Below, one piece after another: positions 9,352 to 18,467 of a stretch of DNA of 64,000 nucleotides; the first letter of the stretch is position 1; every line of letters begins with the position of its first letter. The translations under genes were made by a program, and so were the position numbers. Location: assembly GCA_903871875.1 (NCBI GenBank), contig CAIQIR010000054.1:80801-144800 (forward strand), given 5' to 3'. The notes beneath the pieces were generated by a model. That model saw nothing but the letters and a program-made list of their open reading frames with translations. It had not been told where the DNA came from and searched no databases. The DNA comes from an uncultured Schlesneria sp. (GTDB taxonomy: Bacteria; Planctomycetota; Planctomycetia; Planctomycetales; Planctomycetaceae).

Positions 9352-10776
9352 ATGACACACCACCGGTTTTCTCTGCCGAATATTCCGCAGTTCTCCCGGC
9401 GACAAATGTTGTCGCAGATGGGAGCCGGATTCGGTGGTCTGGCTCTGTCGGCGCTGCTGGCCGATCAGGCGGTGGCGGCCACGAATCCACTGTCACCCAA
9501 ACAATCCCATTTTCCCGCGCGACTGAAGCGGGTCATCATGTTGTTCATGTTCGGCGGTCCGTCGCATCTGGACATGTTCGATCCCAAGCCGCTGTTGACG
9601 CGCGATAGTGGAAAGCCCCTGCCTGCCGAAAGTCGTCCGCGCGTGGTCTCGTTTCCCAATCGCATGGGCAATCTGGTGGGGTCGCCATTCGAATTCCAAC
9701 AGCATGGCGACAGCGGGCTATGGATCAGTTCGCTGTTTCCACATCTGGCGCGCCGTGCTGACGACTTGTGCCTGATCAATTCGATGTTCTGTTCCAACTC
9801 GCGACATGGCGGGGCGGTGCTGGAATGGCATACGGGAACGGATACTTTCGTTCGGCCGAGCATGGGGGCCTGGGTGACCTATGGTCTTGGCACCGAGAAT
9901 CAGAACTTTCCCGGATATGTCACGATTTGTCAGGATCTGGCACAGGGTGGGGCTAACAATTTTGGTTCGGCTTTTTTGCCCGCGGCGTATCAGGGAACGC
10001 CTCTGGGCTATGCAGGCCTGAAACCCCAAGAGGCCCGGATTCCGTTCATCGGTGATGGCTCCGCTCGGCGTGATCTGCAGCGGTTGGAAGCCGACTTGGT
10101 CGCCCGGATGGATCGCCGACAGGCGGAAACGCGTGGCCCGGATAGCGAACTGGATGCTCGCATTGCCTCATTTGAGTTGGCGTTTCGCTTGCAGACCGAA
10201 GCGCCGGAAATGCAGGATTTGACTCACGAATCAAAGGCGACTCACGAGTTGTACGGACTCGACAATCCAGCGACGGCCGACTTTGGTACGCAGTGTCTGT
10301 TGGCGCGGCGGTTTTCCGAACGGGGAGTCCGATTCGTGCAGTGCAACTTGAGTGGATGGGACGCGCATAACAAACTAAAGGAAGATCACAGTCGTCTGGC
10401 ACAGGCGATCGACAAACCGATTGCCGGTCTGCTGACAGACCTGAAACAACGCGGGTTATGGGACGACACGCTGGTGATCTGGGGCGGCGAATTCGGGCGG
10501 ACACCCACGTGCGAGGGAACAGACGGCCGCGACCACAATCCTCATGGCTACACGATGTGGCTGGCGGGTGGTGGAGTTAAAGCCGGTCTGACCTGGGGAA
10601 AAACAGATGACTATGGGTACTTCGCGGTCGAGGACAAAGTTCATGTCCACGATTTGCATGCGACCGTTCTGCATCTTTTGGGGCTGGATCACAAACGCCT
10701 GACTTATCGTTATGCCGGCCGCGATTTTCGTCTGACCGACGTCCATGGTGAGGTCGTCGAAGGAATTTTGTCCTGA
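9352..10776 (+). CDS. DUF1501 protein with Tat signal
   Basis: A 474-residue DUF1501 protein, the constant partner of the upstream DUF1549/DUF1553 gene in planctomycetes. A Tat-like signal is seen (FSRRQMLSQMGAGFGGLALS, twin Arg at 16-17). The fold is related to alkaline phosphatase/sulfatase: the N-terminal core has FMFGGPSHLDMFDPKP and the C-terminal half has DDTLVIWGGEFGRTPTCEG and RDHNPHGYTMWLAGGGVK, which hold the metal-like ligands. There is no catalytic Ser/Cys as in true sulfatases. Export folded by Tat fits a cofactor-bound enzyme; substrate unknown. Confidence 0.92.
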   Translation: MTHHRFSLPNIPQFSRRQMLSQMGAGFGGLALSALLADQAVAATNPLSPKQSHFPARLKRVIMLFMFGGPSHLDMFDPKPLLTRDSGKPLPAESRPRVVSFPNRMGNLVGSPFEFQQHGDSGLWISSLFPHLARRADDLCLINSMFCSNSRHGGAVLEWHTGTDTFVRPSMGAWVTYGLGTENQNFPGYVTICQDLAQGGANNFGSAFLPAAYQGTPLGYAGLKPQEARIPFIGDGSARRDLQRLEADLVARMDRRQAETRGPDSELDARIASFELAFRLQTEAPEMQDLTHESKATHELYGLDNPATADFGTQCLLARRFSERGVRFVQCNLSGWDAHNKLKEDHSRLAQAIDKPIAGLLTDLKQRGLWDDTLVIWGGEFGRTPTCEGTDGRDHNPHGYTMWLAGGGVKAGLTWGKTDDYGYFAVEDKVHVHDLHATVLHLLGLDHKRLTYRYAGRDFRLTDVHGEVVEGILS

Positions 10777-10825
10777 GCACACCACGGCTGATCAATCTGT
10801 TCGCACTACCAAAGGACTTCGACCA

Positions 10826-13282
10826 ATGACGGATCAAACGCGCCGCGAATTTCTGGCTGCCGCAGGAGGTGCGTTGGCGGTCAGCCCATTGATGGCGGCG
10901 GAAACGCCAACGGCCAAACTGGCTCGAGCGGAAAAACGCGAACCGGAATCCGCCAGCATCCCTCGCCACCGATCGCTGGCGGTGGAAGGAGTGCATGCTT
11001 ATACCGATCGCCTTCACGTCCCCGCCGGAGAGACGATACGTTTTCACGTCAGCAGTTCCTTTCCGTATGAACTGCAGGTGTGTCGCCTGGGGACCGATGT
11101 CGACGGTCCGTCGAAAGATGAAACGCTGCATTCGTTTGGTTCCTCGCCAGCCGCCATCCAGCCGATTCATCCCGGTTCGTACCTTGTCGCCGATAAACCG
11201 CTCGACGCGACAGCCGACCTGCCGGGGCTGACGCTTGAGGTTTGGATCCGGCGCTGGCGCACCGTGGGACGGCAAGCGATCATCGGGCAGTTTGACGCAC
11301 CCGAGGCCTGTGGGTTTGGCCTGTTCGTCAACGAAGACGGATCACTCAGTTTTTACCTGGGTGACGGCGGGGTGTATCGCGAACAAAACCTGCACACCAC
11401 GCCGCCCGATCAACTGAAAATGCAGATCAACCCCGAGGGGCTGAAGACCTATCCCGACAACACGCCCAGTTCGGTGCTGAACAATCAATGGCACCATGTC
11501 GTTGCCCAATATGATGGCCGCTCGAAGAAAATCTGGGTCGATGGTCAGGAAGTCGGTCGCTGGACATTTAGCGGACCGTGGCGACCGGGCACGGCGCCGC
11601 TGCGGATCGGTGCCGTCGGCAAGCAGGGATTGGCTGATGAGTTGCTCGATGCGGATCTCGCGCTGCCCGCCATTTACGGCAAGGCTCTGACCGCGGACGA
11701 GATCGCTGCCCGCTGGAAGTCGAAGGGGCTGTCGCGTCCGGCGTCAGACGATCTGCTGGCTTGCTGGCCGCTGGATGAGGAGCGTGGCGAGCGAGCGGCC
11801 GATTCCAGTGGGCATGCTCGTCATGCGAAAATCATCAACACTGGAACGTGGATGATCGGTGGCCCGAGTTTTGATGCGGCGGTCCCGCGGTTTGGCACGT
11901 ACGATCCCGCCAAAGATCCACAGCGAGGTCACGGTTTGCGGCTGGCTTCCGACGATTTGTACGATTGCCGCTGGAGTGCGTCACACGAATACCGTCTGCC
12001 AGAAACGTCGCGATCGGGCATCTATGTTGGCCGCATCCGCTTTGCGATCGACGGCGAAGATCGACTTTATCACGTCGTCTTCATCGTGAATAAAGCGGCG
12101 TCTCGGCCGAAAGCGCCAATCGCCTTCATCTGTTCGACCAACAGTTGGAAGGCCTATTCCGCGACGCCGTTCAGTCCGAGTTGGAAGGGACTAAAGAAGT
12201 CGATTGGAAACTACGGCTTCGAAAACAGCCCTGGCAACCCACCCGCTTATTGTTTCTACCGACCGCATCGTGCCGGACAGGGAACCTATCAATTGGGTTT
12301 CCGTATGCCATGGCCGGTGGTGGGACCTTATACGCTGATGGGGCCTGACGAAGCCGATTACAGTCATCTGTGCCGGCAAGATCGGTTCACGCAGGCCTGG
12401 CTGGAATCGAACGGTTTTGCCTATGACGTGTTGACCGACACGGAAGTGCATCTCGATCCGCATGTCCTCGACGGCTACAAAGTGGTGTATGTCGTTGGGC
12501 ACAGCGAGTATTGGTCGTTCGAGGCGATGGGGGCGGTCAGCCATTTTCTGGATCGTGGCGGCAACGCGATTGTCCTGTCGGGAAATACCGCCTTCTGGCG
12601 AGTCTCGTTTAATGCCGATGCGTCGATTATCGAATGCCGCAAGGGTGACGCGCCCGGTTCGGCGATCCGTGCTGAACGCCGGGGTGAGATATGGCATAGT
12701 CATGACGGCCAACGCGGTGGCATGTCGCGCGAGTGCGGATATCCGGCATGGCGACTATTCGGACTCGAGTATTTCTCGCTATTGGGGGTCAGTTGGCCGG
12801 GTGTCGGACCGTATCAGGTTCGCAATCCCGATCACTTCTTGTTCCGTGGTCCCTATGTCCTGGATTTGCGCGAAGGTGATACGTTCGGGGGCACACCAGG
12901 GAAGCCGTTTCCACAACCGATTGGGCATGAGGGCGACGTCCGTGTCTCGACCATGGCCCGGTTTCTGGTTGAGCCGCCACCCGAAGGGGGAGCGCAGCCG
13001 ACCGAGGATCCGGCGGGGATGACGTTGTTGGCCGACGGTTTCGCCGATGCGAAAAAGATCGGGTTCGCCTGGGATTATTTCCAGCGACCGGTTCCACCCG
13101 ACAAGATGCCGCCGATTTCGACCGCGGCTGAAATGATTTATTGGGAGCGGCCAGGCGGAGGACGCGTCTTTCATTCGGGTTCCATCAATTCGGGATCAAC
13201 GCTGGGGGCCGACGAGAAATGGTCAGGGTTGATGCACAACGTGCTGAGCCATTTTGGAGTCAAATCGATGTTCGCCAATTGA
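10826..13282 (+). CDS. Tat-exported LamG plus N,N-dimethylformamidase beta-subunit-like protein
   Basis: An 818-residue protein with a textbook Tat signal (TRREFLAAAGGALAVSPLMA). Residues about 130-275 form a laminin-G/concanavalin-like jelly roll (LEVWIRRWRTVGRQAIIGQF through IWVDGQEVGRW). From about 425 the sequence (PIAFICSTNSWKAYS, PYTLMGPDEADYSHLCRQDR, VVGHSEYWS, GNAIVLSGNTAFWRVSF) matches the large-subunit C-terminal domain of N,N-dimethylformamidase. Export is unusual for an amidase, so the fold may serve another C-N or sugar-linked hydrolysis. AAGGA precedes the ATG at 10826. It sits 49 bases after the DUF1501 gene, in the catabolic operon. No small DMFase subunit is nearby. Confidence 0.82.
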   Translation: MTDQTRREFLAAAGGALAVSPLMAAETPTAKLARAEKREPESASIPRHRSLAVEGVHAYTDRLHVPAGETIRFHVSSSFPYELQVCRLGTDVDGPSKDETLHSFGSSPAAIQPIHPGSYLVADKPLDATADLPGLTLEVWIRRWRTVGRQAIIGQFDAPEACGFGLFVNEDGSLSFYLGDGGVYREQNLHTTPPDQLKMQINPEGLKTYPDNTPSSVLNNQWHHVVAQYDGRSKKIWVDGQEVGRWTFSGPWRPGTAPLRIGAVGKQGLADELLDADLALPAIYGKALTADEIAARWKSKGLSRPASDDLLACWPLDEERGERAADSSGHARHAKIINTGTWMIGGPSFDAAVPRFGTYDPAKDPQRGHGLRLASDDLYDCRWSASHEYRLPETSRSGIYVGRIRFAIDGEDRLYHVVFIVNKAASRPKAPIAFICSTNSWKAYSATPFSPSWKGLKKSIGNYGFENSPGNPPAYCFYRPHRAGQGTYQLGFRMPWPVVGPYTLMGPDEADYSHLCRQDRFTQAWLESNGFAYDVLTDTEVHLDPHVLDGYKVVYVVGHSEYWSFEAMGAVSHFLDRGGNAIVLSGNTAFWRVSFNADASIIECRKGDAPGSAIRAERRGEIWHSHDGQRGGMSRECGYPAWRLFGLEYFSLLGVSWPGVGPYQVRNPDHFLFRGPYVLDLREGDTFGGTPGKPFPQPIGHEGDVRVSTMARFLVEPPPEGGAQPTEDPAGMTLLADGFADAKKIGFAWDYFQRPVPPDKMPPISTAAEMIYWERPGGGRVFHSGSINSGSTLGADEKWSGLMHNVLSHFGVKSMFAN

Positions 13283-13369
13283 AAGGATTTCATTCGCGAG
13301 CTTGCGCCCGCCCGCGTTTGATGTGAGAAGACGGAGCTTGTTTTTCACTTTCACTTGCGGGATGCCATT

Positions 13370-14677
13370 GTGACCGATTGCTCTTCGACTGCTACGGGCG
13401 TGAGAAAAACGGTTCCACTCCTAATGCTGGTGATTGCCTGCGGACACTTCAACCGCGTCAGCATTTCGGTGGTAGGAAGCGAGCGGCTGATTCCGGATGA
13501 GGGAATCAGTCCATCCCAGATGGGGCTCGTCTATTCCGCGTTCCTGCTTTCTTACACTTTGGCCATGTTACCTGCCGGCTGGTTAATCGACCGGTTCGGT
13601 GCCCGCAAAGCGCTGATGGTTTGGGGCTTTGGTTCTGTGATTTTCGTCGGCCTAACGGCCGGCACGAAACTGATCAGTAGCGGAGCGCAATCGCTGTGGT
13701 TCGGATTGCTGGTGGTGCGATCGCTGCTGGGAGTGGTGAATACGCCGCTGCATCCCGCCGCCGCACAAACGGTCTTCGAACGGGTGCCGGCACAGTCACG
13801 AGTCTTTGCCAACGGGCTGGTCACCTTCGCGGCTTGCGTGGGGATGGCGTCCACGTACAGCGTGATGGGATTTCTGATTGATCGATTGAACTGGTCCTGG
13901 GCACTGGTTGTCACTTCGCTTGCGACTTTGATCGTGTCGATCATCTGGACTCGTGGAACGCGTCCGACGGCGGCAAGAGTGGATACCATTTCGGCGCGAC
14001 CGACTGCGACGATGGAGTTCTCACAATTGCTCGCCGTCTTGTCGCAGCGGAACGTGATCTGTCTGACACTCAGTTATTCCGCTCTTGGTTATTTTCAGTA
14101 TCTGTTTTTCTATTGGATCGAATATTACTTCGAGACGGTTCAAAGTCAGGATCGATCGGTGGCGCGTGGGTATGCCACTCTCGTGACGGCTGCGATGGGA
14201 ATCGGCATGGTCTGCGGCGGTTGGCTGGCCGATCGTGTGCCTCGCTCGTTTTCACCGCGAGTGCGGCGGGCGCTGGTGCCCGTGCTGGGCATGGTCTCCA
14301 GTGGCGTGGTCTTTGAATCGGGATTGCTGGCGGCAAATCCACAAATCACGCTGGCCGCATTCGCTGTGGCTGCGGGATTAATCGGGGCTTGCGAAGGTGT
14401 CTTCTGGACCACCGCCGTGGAACTTGGCGGTCGGTTTGGGGCGACCACCGCGAGCCTGATGAATACCGGCTGTAATGCTGGCGGTACCTTGTCGCCCTGC
14501 TTGACGCCATTGTTAAGCACTTACTTCGCCACGCACTACGGTGCTGATTTGGGGTGGCGATTGAGTCTGGCAATCGCCGGAGCGGTCGTGATTGCGGGCG
14601 CCGGATTGTGGTGGGGCATCGGCCCATCAACGGACGAAGCTGTGGAGGGGCTTCCTGCAATCCCGCAGGAGGCTTAA
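13370..14677 (+). CDS. MFS transporter, anion:cation symporter-like
   Basis: A 435-residue, 12-segment major facilitator. The A-loop motif between helices 2 and 3 reads GWLIDRFGARKALMVWG, and a second copy appears as GGWLADRVPRS in the C-terminal half. Length, the GxLxDRxGxR signature and the context of sugar-acid enzymes agree with the ACS group (glucarate, hexuronate and related acids). It is the last plus-strand gene of the island, 87 bases after the preceding one. GTG at 13370 is chosen over TTG at 13355. The substrate is probably the same acid that the dehydratase at 3052 acts on, which is inference. Confidence 0.85.
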   Translation: MTDCSSTATGVRKTVPLLMLVIACGHFNRVSISVVGSERLIPDEGISPSQMGLVYSAFLLSYTLAMLPAGWLIDRFGARKALMVWGFGSVIFVGLTAGTKLISSGAQSLWFGLLVVRSLLGVVNTPLHPAAAQTVFERVPAQSRVFANGLVTFAACVGMASTYSVMGFLIDRLNWSWALVVTSLATLIVSIIWTRGTRPTAARVDTISARPTATMEFSQLLAVLSQRNVICLTLSYSALGYFQYLFFYWIEYYFETVQSQDRSVARGYATLVTAAMGIGMVCGGWLADRVPRSFSPRVRRALVPVLGMVSSGVVFESGLLAANPQITLAAFAVAAGLIGACEGVFWTTAVELGGRFGATTASLMNTGCNAGGTLSPCLTPLLSTYFATHYGADLGWRLSLAIAGAVVIAGAGLWWGIGPSTDEAVEGLPAIPQEA

Positions 14678-14750
14678 GGAACGATGACTCTCAAGGACTG
14701 TGACAGCAACGCCATTCCTGCAGGATTTCTCGTGTCACAAGAGCACTCGT

Positions 14751-17700
14751 TCAGTCCAAATAAATGAACTCATTCAGATTCAAGGTCATCAGACAAAACT
14801 GATCGAGAGCTTTTTCCGCTGACAGTCCGTGCTTCGACTGCATGGCTTCAATCAATTGCAGTCCGCGAGCGACCAGAGCGGCGTCAGGTTCGTGGCCCAG
14901 GGCCAGCCGGAATCCCAGCGTTACCTGGCGGCGAACGTCATTGCCCGCTTCGCGTCGCAAACGGTCCGCGAACAGGGCTGCCTGTTGATTGAGAAAGCCT
15001 CCATTCAGCATCCCCAGGGCCTGCGTGGGCTGCGTCGTCGTGAACCGGGCGGCACAACTACTGTCGGTATCGGCAAAGTCAAAATCCGCCAGGATGGGCA
15101 GCAATAATGACCGTTTCACTTGGACATAGATACTGCGTCGCGATTGATCCTCGGGCGACGATTTCTCCCACCCCTGCCCTGGAATCGATTGTCCCGCTTT
15201 GACTTCATCGCTGATTTCGGGAAAGACGCCTGGCCCATACATCTTCGGATTCAGTCGACCATCGACGGCCAGGATCGTATCTCGGATCTCTTCCGCGCTC
15301 AGTCGGCGCATGTCATGTCGCCAGAACAAATTGTTCAGCGGGTCGAGTTGATGGGGATCGGGCTGCGTTTTGGAAATGCCCTGTTGCGTCGACGCGGTCT
15401 GTGTCGCGGCGATTGAAGACATTCGATAAGTGCTGGACATGACAATCAGCTTGTGCATCCGCTTCATCGACCAGGGGGCGGTGCCCACGGCTGGCGTCGC
15501 GTTTGTCGCGTCTCGGGGAGAACCGTTCAGTGCGACGGCTTCCGTCCGCTCGGCTGCGCTCGTGGTGGTTGATCCCCGCATGAGTTCGAGGGCCAGCCAG
15601 TCCAGCAATTCGGGATGTGTGGGGCGATCGCCCAGCAGGCCGAAGTTGTTGGGAGAACGCACGATCCCGCGTCCAAAATGATGTTGCCAAAGTCGATTCA
15701 CCATGACTCGGGCCGTCAGTTTGTTATCCGGTGATGCGATCCAGTTCGCGAGCACCAGTCGTCGTCCAGATGTGGTCGCGTTGGGTGCGGGTGCGGGAAT
15801 TGCCGCTGTTCCGCCGCCAAGGGACGAGATGAACGCCGGTACGACAGGATCTCCGAGGGATTGCGGATTGCCCCGTTTGAGTAACATCGTGGCAGGAGGG
15901 TTCGGTCCGACTTCGGTGACGCATAGGGCCTGATCGGCTTGGACTTTGTGCTTTTTCAGTTCGTCCAGTTGTTGGATCAGTTTCGTATATTCGTCATGTC
16001 GTGGTTGCCCGAGAATCGCCGGTCCTTGTGTGGCCATCAGGGCCACGAAGTCTTTGCGTTTTGGGCCACGATCAGGCACTGATTCGGCGTCGGCGGTAGA
16101 GTTCGAAAGAGGCTTTCGTTCAAACCCCGGTCCCGACCATTTCACGTCGAGTCCCTTCGCGCCGCCCGGGCCTTGGAAATAATCGACACGAATGGGGACT
16201 CGCCCCTGCTTCAAGATCAGCTTGCCCAGCCGGGGTTCGCCCATGCCATGAATTCCATCGTGCAGGACGACCTGTTGGCCGTTAATGGTCAACCGCGAAC
16301 CATCATCCGAATCGATGGCGAAAGTGTATTCGCCATCCTTCGGCACTTTGAGCGTGCCGGTGAAGACGAAGCCAAATGAGAATTCACGCGTGGCAGGAGA
16401 CAGATCGAAGAACCCTTTTTCCAACTTGGCGACGGTCTCGGGTTTCAAGCTGTCAAAGTCGGGAAGTTTCTGCCAAGTGTCTCGATAAAAGCGATATTCC
16501 AATTCGTCCATATCGGGCTGGCTGGTGCTTTGTCCCCGGATTCGCAGCCCTTCGCGGAATTCCGTTTCAATCGCCGAAATCGAGGCCTGCACGCTGTTCA
16601 TCTGGTCCTGATGCGATCGGACCGCCACCTCGTACGTTTGCTTCGCAGCAGCATCTTCGAAAATCGGCCGTTCCACATTCGGGTTAGGATTTCCATTCGG
16701 AGTAACCCCTTGAAAAAACGCCAGCAGACTGTAGTAGTCCTTTTGTGGAATCGGATCGATCTTGTGATCGTGGCACCGTGCACAGTTCACCGTCAGGCCG
16801 AGAAAGCCCTGCGCAGTTGTAGTGATGATGTCATCGAACACGTCGTAGACCGCCAGCAATTTGTCGGCCGGTTCATCATCCCAAAGCCCCAGTCGGTAGA
16901 AGCCTGTGGCAATCAGGCCATCGGTGCCGCCGTCCGGCAGTTCGTCGCCGGCCAGTTGTTCGCGAATGAACCGATCGTAGGGCTTATCATTGTTGAATGA
17001 ACGGATCACATAATCCCGATAGCGCCATGCATTGGGTTTGACACCATCGCGTTCAAAGCTGTTGGTGTCGGCATAACGCACGACGTCCAGCCAGTGCCGA
17101 GCCCATTGCTCACCAAAGTGCTTGGATTGCAGCAGCCGATCGACAACCTGTTCGTAGGCATTCGGTGACTGATCGGCCAGAAACGAATCCACCTCGGCGG
17201 TTGTCGGGGGGAGACCCGTCAGATCGAACGTGACGCGCCGTAGGAGTGCCACCTTATCCAGCGGTGGGGCGGGGGCTAGTTCGTTTTGTTCCAGTTTGCT
17301 CAGCACAAAGGCGTCGATCGGGTTCGTGACCCAACTCGCATCCTTCACCGCAGGTGGTTGATAAGACTTGGGGCTTTCAAAGGCCCAATGCTCTTTCCAA
17401 TCGGACCCCTGGTCAATCCACTGTTTGAGCAATTCGATTTGTGCCGGCGATAAGGCCGGACCTTCGGGCGGCATTCGCTCGCTGTCGTCGGTCGAGATGA
17501 CGCGTCGGAACAATTCGCTGTGTGACAGATCCTGGGGTGCAAGCGCCGTTTTCCCCGACTCCAATTTGGCAAACGCCGAATCCTTCTGATTCAGTCGCAA
17601 TCCGCCTTCGGCTTTGTCCGGCCCGTGACAAGCGAAACAGCGTTTGGCAAGAATGGGTTGAATCTGCCGTCCGAAGTCGATCGAACCCGATGATTGAGCG

Positions 17701-17780
17701 AATCCCTGCACCGTTCCGCCAGCCAACAAAATCGCCGCCAGGATCCAGGCACACCGTTCACGAACCGCGATCATTGTCAC
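14751..17780 (-). CDS. PSCyt1-DUF1549-PA14-DUF1553 protein without DUF1501 partner
   Basis: A 1009-residue secreted protein: signal peptide (residues 1-28), cytochrome-like domain with CFACH at 48-52, DUF1549 (from about 155, IDAFVLSKLEQNELAPAPPL, with CARCHDHKIDP near 325), a PA14 domain inserted at about 435-555 (VPKDGEYTFAIDSDDGSRLT is diagnostic) and DUF1553 to the end, closing with NLNEFIYLD. PA14 is a carbohydrate-binding module in many secreted proteins and may target this redox protein to a glycan. It is transcribed opposite to the island and the usual DUF1501 gene is absent downstream, where the convergent MFS gene ends 73 bases away. Confidence 0.92.
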   Translation of the reverse strand: MTMIAVRERCAWILAAILLAGGTVQGFAQSSGSIDFGRQIQPILAKRCFACHGPDKAEGGLRLNQKDSAFAKLESGKTALAPQDLSHSELFRRVISTDDSERMPPEGPALSPAQIELLKQWIDQGSDWKEHWAFESPKSYQPPAVKDASWVTNPIDAFVLSKLEQNELAPAPPLDKVALLRRVTFDLTGLPPTTAEVDSFLADQSPNAYEQVVDRLLQSKHFGEQWARHWLDVVRYADTNSFERDGVKPNAWRYRDYVIRSFNNDKPYDRFIREQLAGDELPDGGTDGLIATGFYRLGLWDDEPADKLLAVYDVFDDIITTTAQGFLGLTVNCARCHDHKIDPIPQKDYYSLLAFFQGVTPNGNPNPNVERPIFEDAAAKQTYEVAVRSHQDQMNSVQASISAIETEFREGLRIRGQSTSQPDMDELEYRFYRDTWQKLPDFDSLKPETVAKLEKGFFDLSPATREFSFGFVFTGTLKVPKDGEYTFAIDSDDGSRLTINGQQVVLHDGIHGMGEPRLGKLILKQGRVPIRVDYFQGPGGAKGLDVKWSGPGFERKPLSNSTADAESVPDRGPKRKDFVALMATQGPAILGQPRHDEYTKLIQQLDELKKHKVQADQALCVTEVGPNPPATMLLKRGNPQSLGDPVVPAFISSLGGGTAAIPAPAPNATTSGRRLVLANWIASPDNKLTARVMVNRLWQHHFGRGIVRSPNNFGLLGDRPTHPELLDWLALELMRGSTTTSAAERTEAVALNGSPRDATNATPAVGTAPWSMKRMHKLIVMSSTYRMSSIAATQTASTQQGISKTQPDPHQLDPLNNLFWRHDMRRLSAEEIRDTILAVDGRLNPKMYGPGVFPEISDEVKAGQSIPGQGWEKSSPEDQSRRSIYVQVKRSLLLPILADFDFADTDSSCAARFTTTQPTQALGMLNGGFLNQQAALFADRLRREAGNDVRRQVTLGFRLALGHEPDAALVARGLQLIEAMQSKHGLSAEKALDQFCLMTLNLNEFIYLD

Positions 17781-18025
17781 GCCTTTTTCGAATCACTGAA
17801 TTCCGTCCATCACCTTCTGTGGGATGCGATGACGGTTGCCGACGAACGCACCCATGATCTCATCAATTCAGATTGATGCAACAACAGGCTTGGATTTCAT
17901 CATCGTATTCTATGCGACACAGGTCAAAGCCGACACGATCTGTGGATGAAATCAGGCGGAGGACGAATCGGCCGAATGGGGAGTCTGCAAGGCGATGAGA
18001 TGGCATTGGGCGGGGCTGATAAAAA

Positions 18026-18063
18026 CTGAAGGCGTCTCAAGAAAAATCCTGGGACGCCTTCAG
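18026..18063 (-). terminator. Factor-independent terminator, minus strand
   Basis: Perfect 11-bp inverted repeat, CTGAAGGCGTC at 18026-18036 and GACGCCTTCAG at 18053-18063, with a 16-base loop. Read on the minus strand the stem is followed directly by five T (plus-strand AAAAA at 18021-18025). It lies about 440 bases beyond the stop of the HEAT lipoprotein gene, which already has a nearer terminator, so it may end a separate transcript. Confidence 0.65.
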
Positions 18064-18358
18064 TACCAATTCGACAAGTGCGGGCCAACGCCTGCCGACG
18101 GTGAGCTAACTACTAAGGCAGAAATCGTTCCAATCACGTTAAAAAAATGGAAAAGTGTTTTTCACAGGAAATCAGCGGGATTCCAATGTGTGCTCGGTTT
18201 GTTGACTGCAGAATGATTGTGCAAAATGGCAACAAGTGTCGCGATCTGCGTGTACGATTCGCGGGTTCGGCAACCAATCTGGTCGCTGCGGGAACATCGA
18301 CCGAGGAAAACCGGTCAGACGAAAATCAGTGGGCTGATCGACATTTATGAAAAAAGAA

Positions 18359-18409
18359 TTCCCTCGCCGCTTGGGACGCTTTCGCGGCGTCCATTTCGGG
18401 GCAAGGGAA
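18359..18409 (-). terminator. Terminator of the HEAT lipoprotein gene
   Basis: Compound hairpin: outer arms TTCCCT (18359-18364) and AGGGAA (18404-18409), inner stem GGACGC (18374-18379) with GCGTCC (18387-18392). On the minus strand it runs into TTCTTTTTTCA (plus-strand 18348-18358), a good U tract. It is about 60 bases after the stop of the gene ending at 18468. Confidence 0.7.
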
Positions 18410-18467
18410 CGTGAAAGGAGTCGTCGGCGTGGCCGGGGCGACACCCAAGGAAGATGACAGTGGCCGG

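Larger units (their letters stand above)
17781..18467. other. 687-base intergenic region with two minus-strand terminators
   Basis: No protein gene is supported. The region holds two hairpins that read as factor-independent terminators on the minus strand (18359-18409 and 18026-18063, listed separately) about 300 bases apart. The part 17781-18020 should contain the promoter of the minus-strand PA14 protein gene, but I cannot pick -35/-10 boxes with confidence. Confidence 0.5.
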
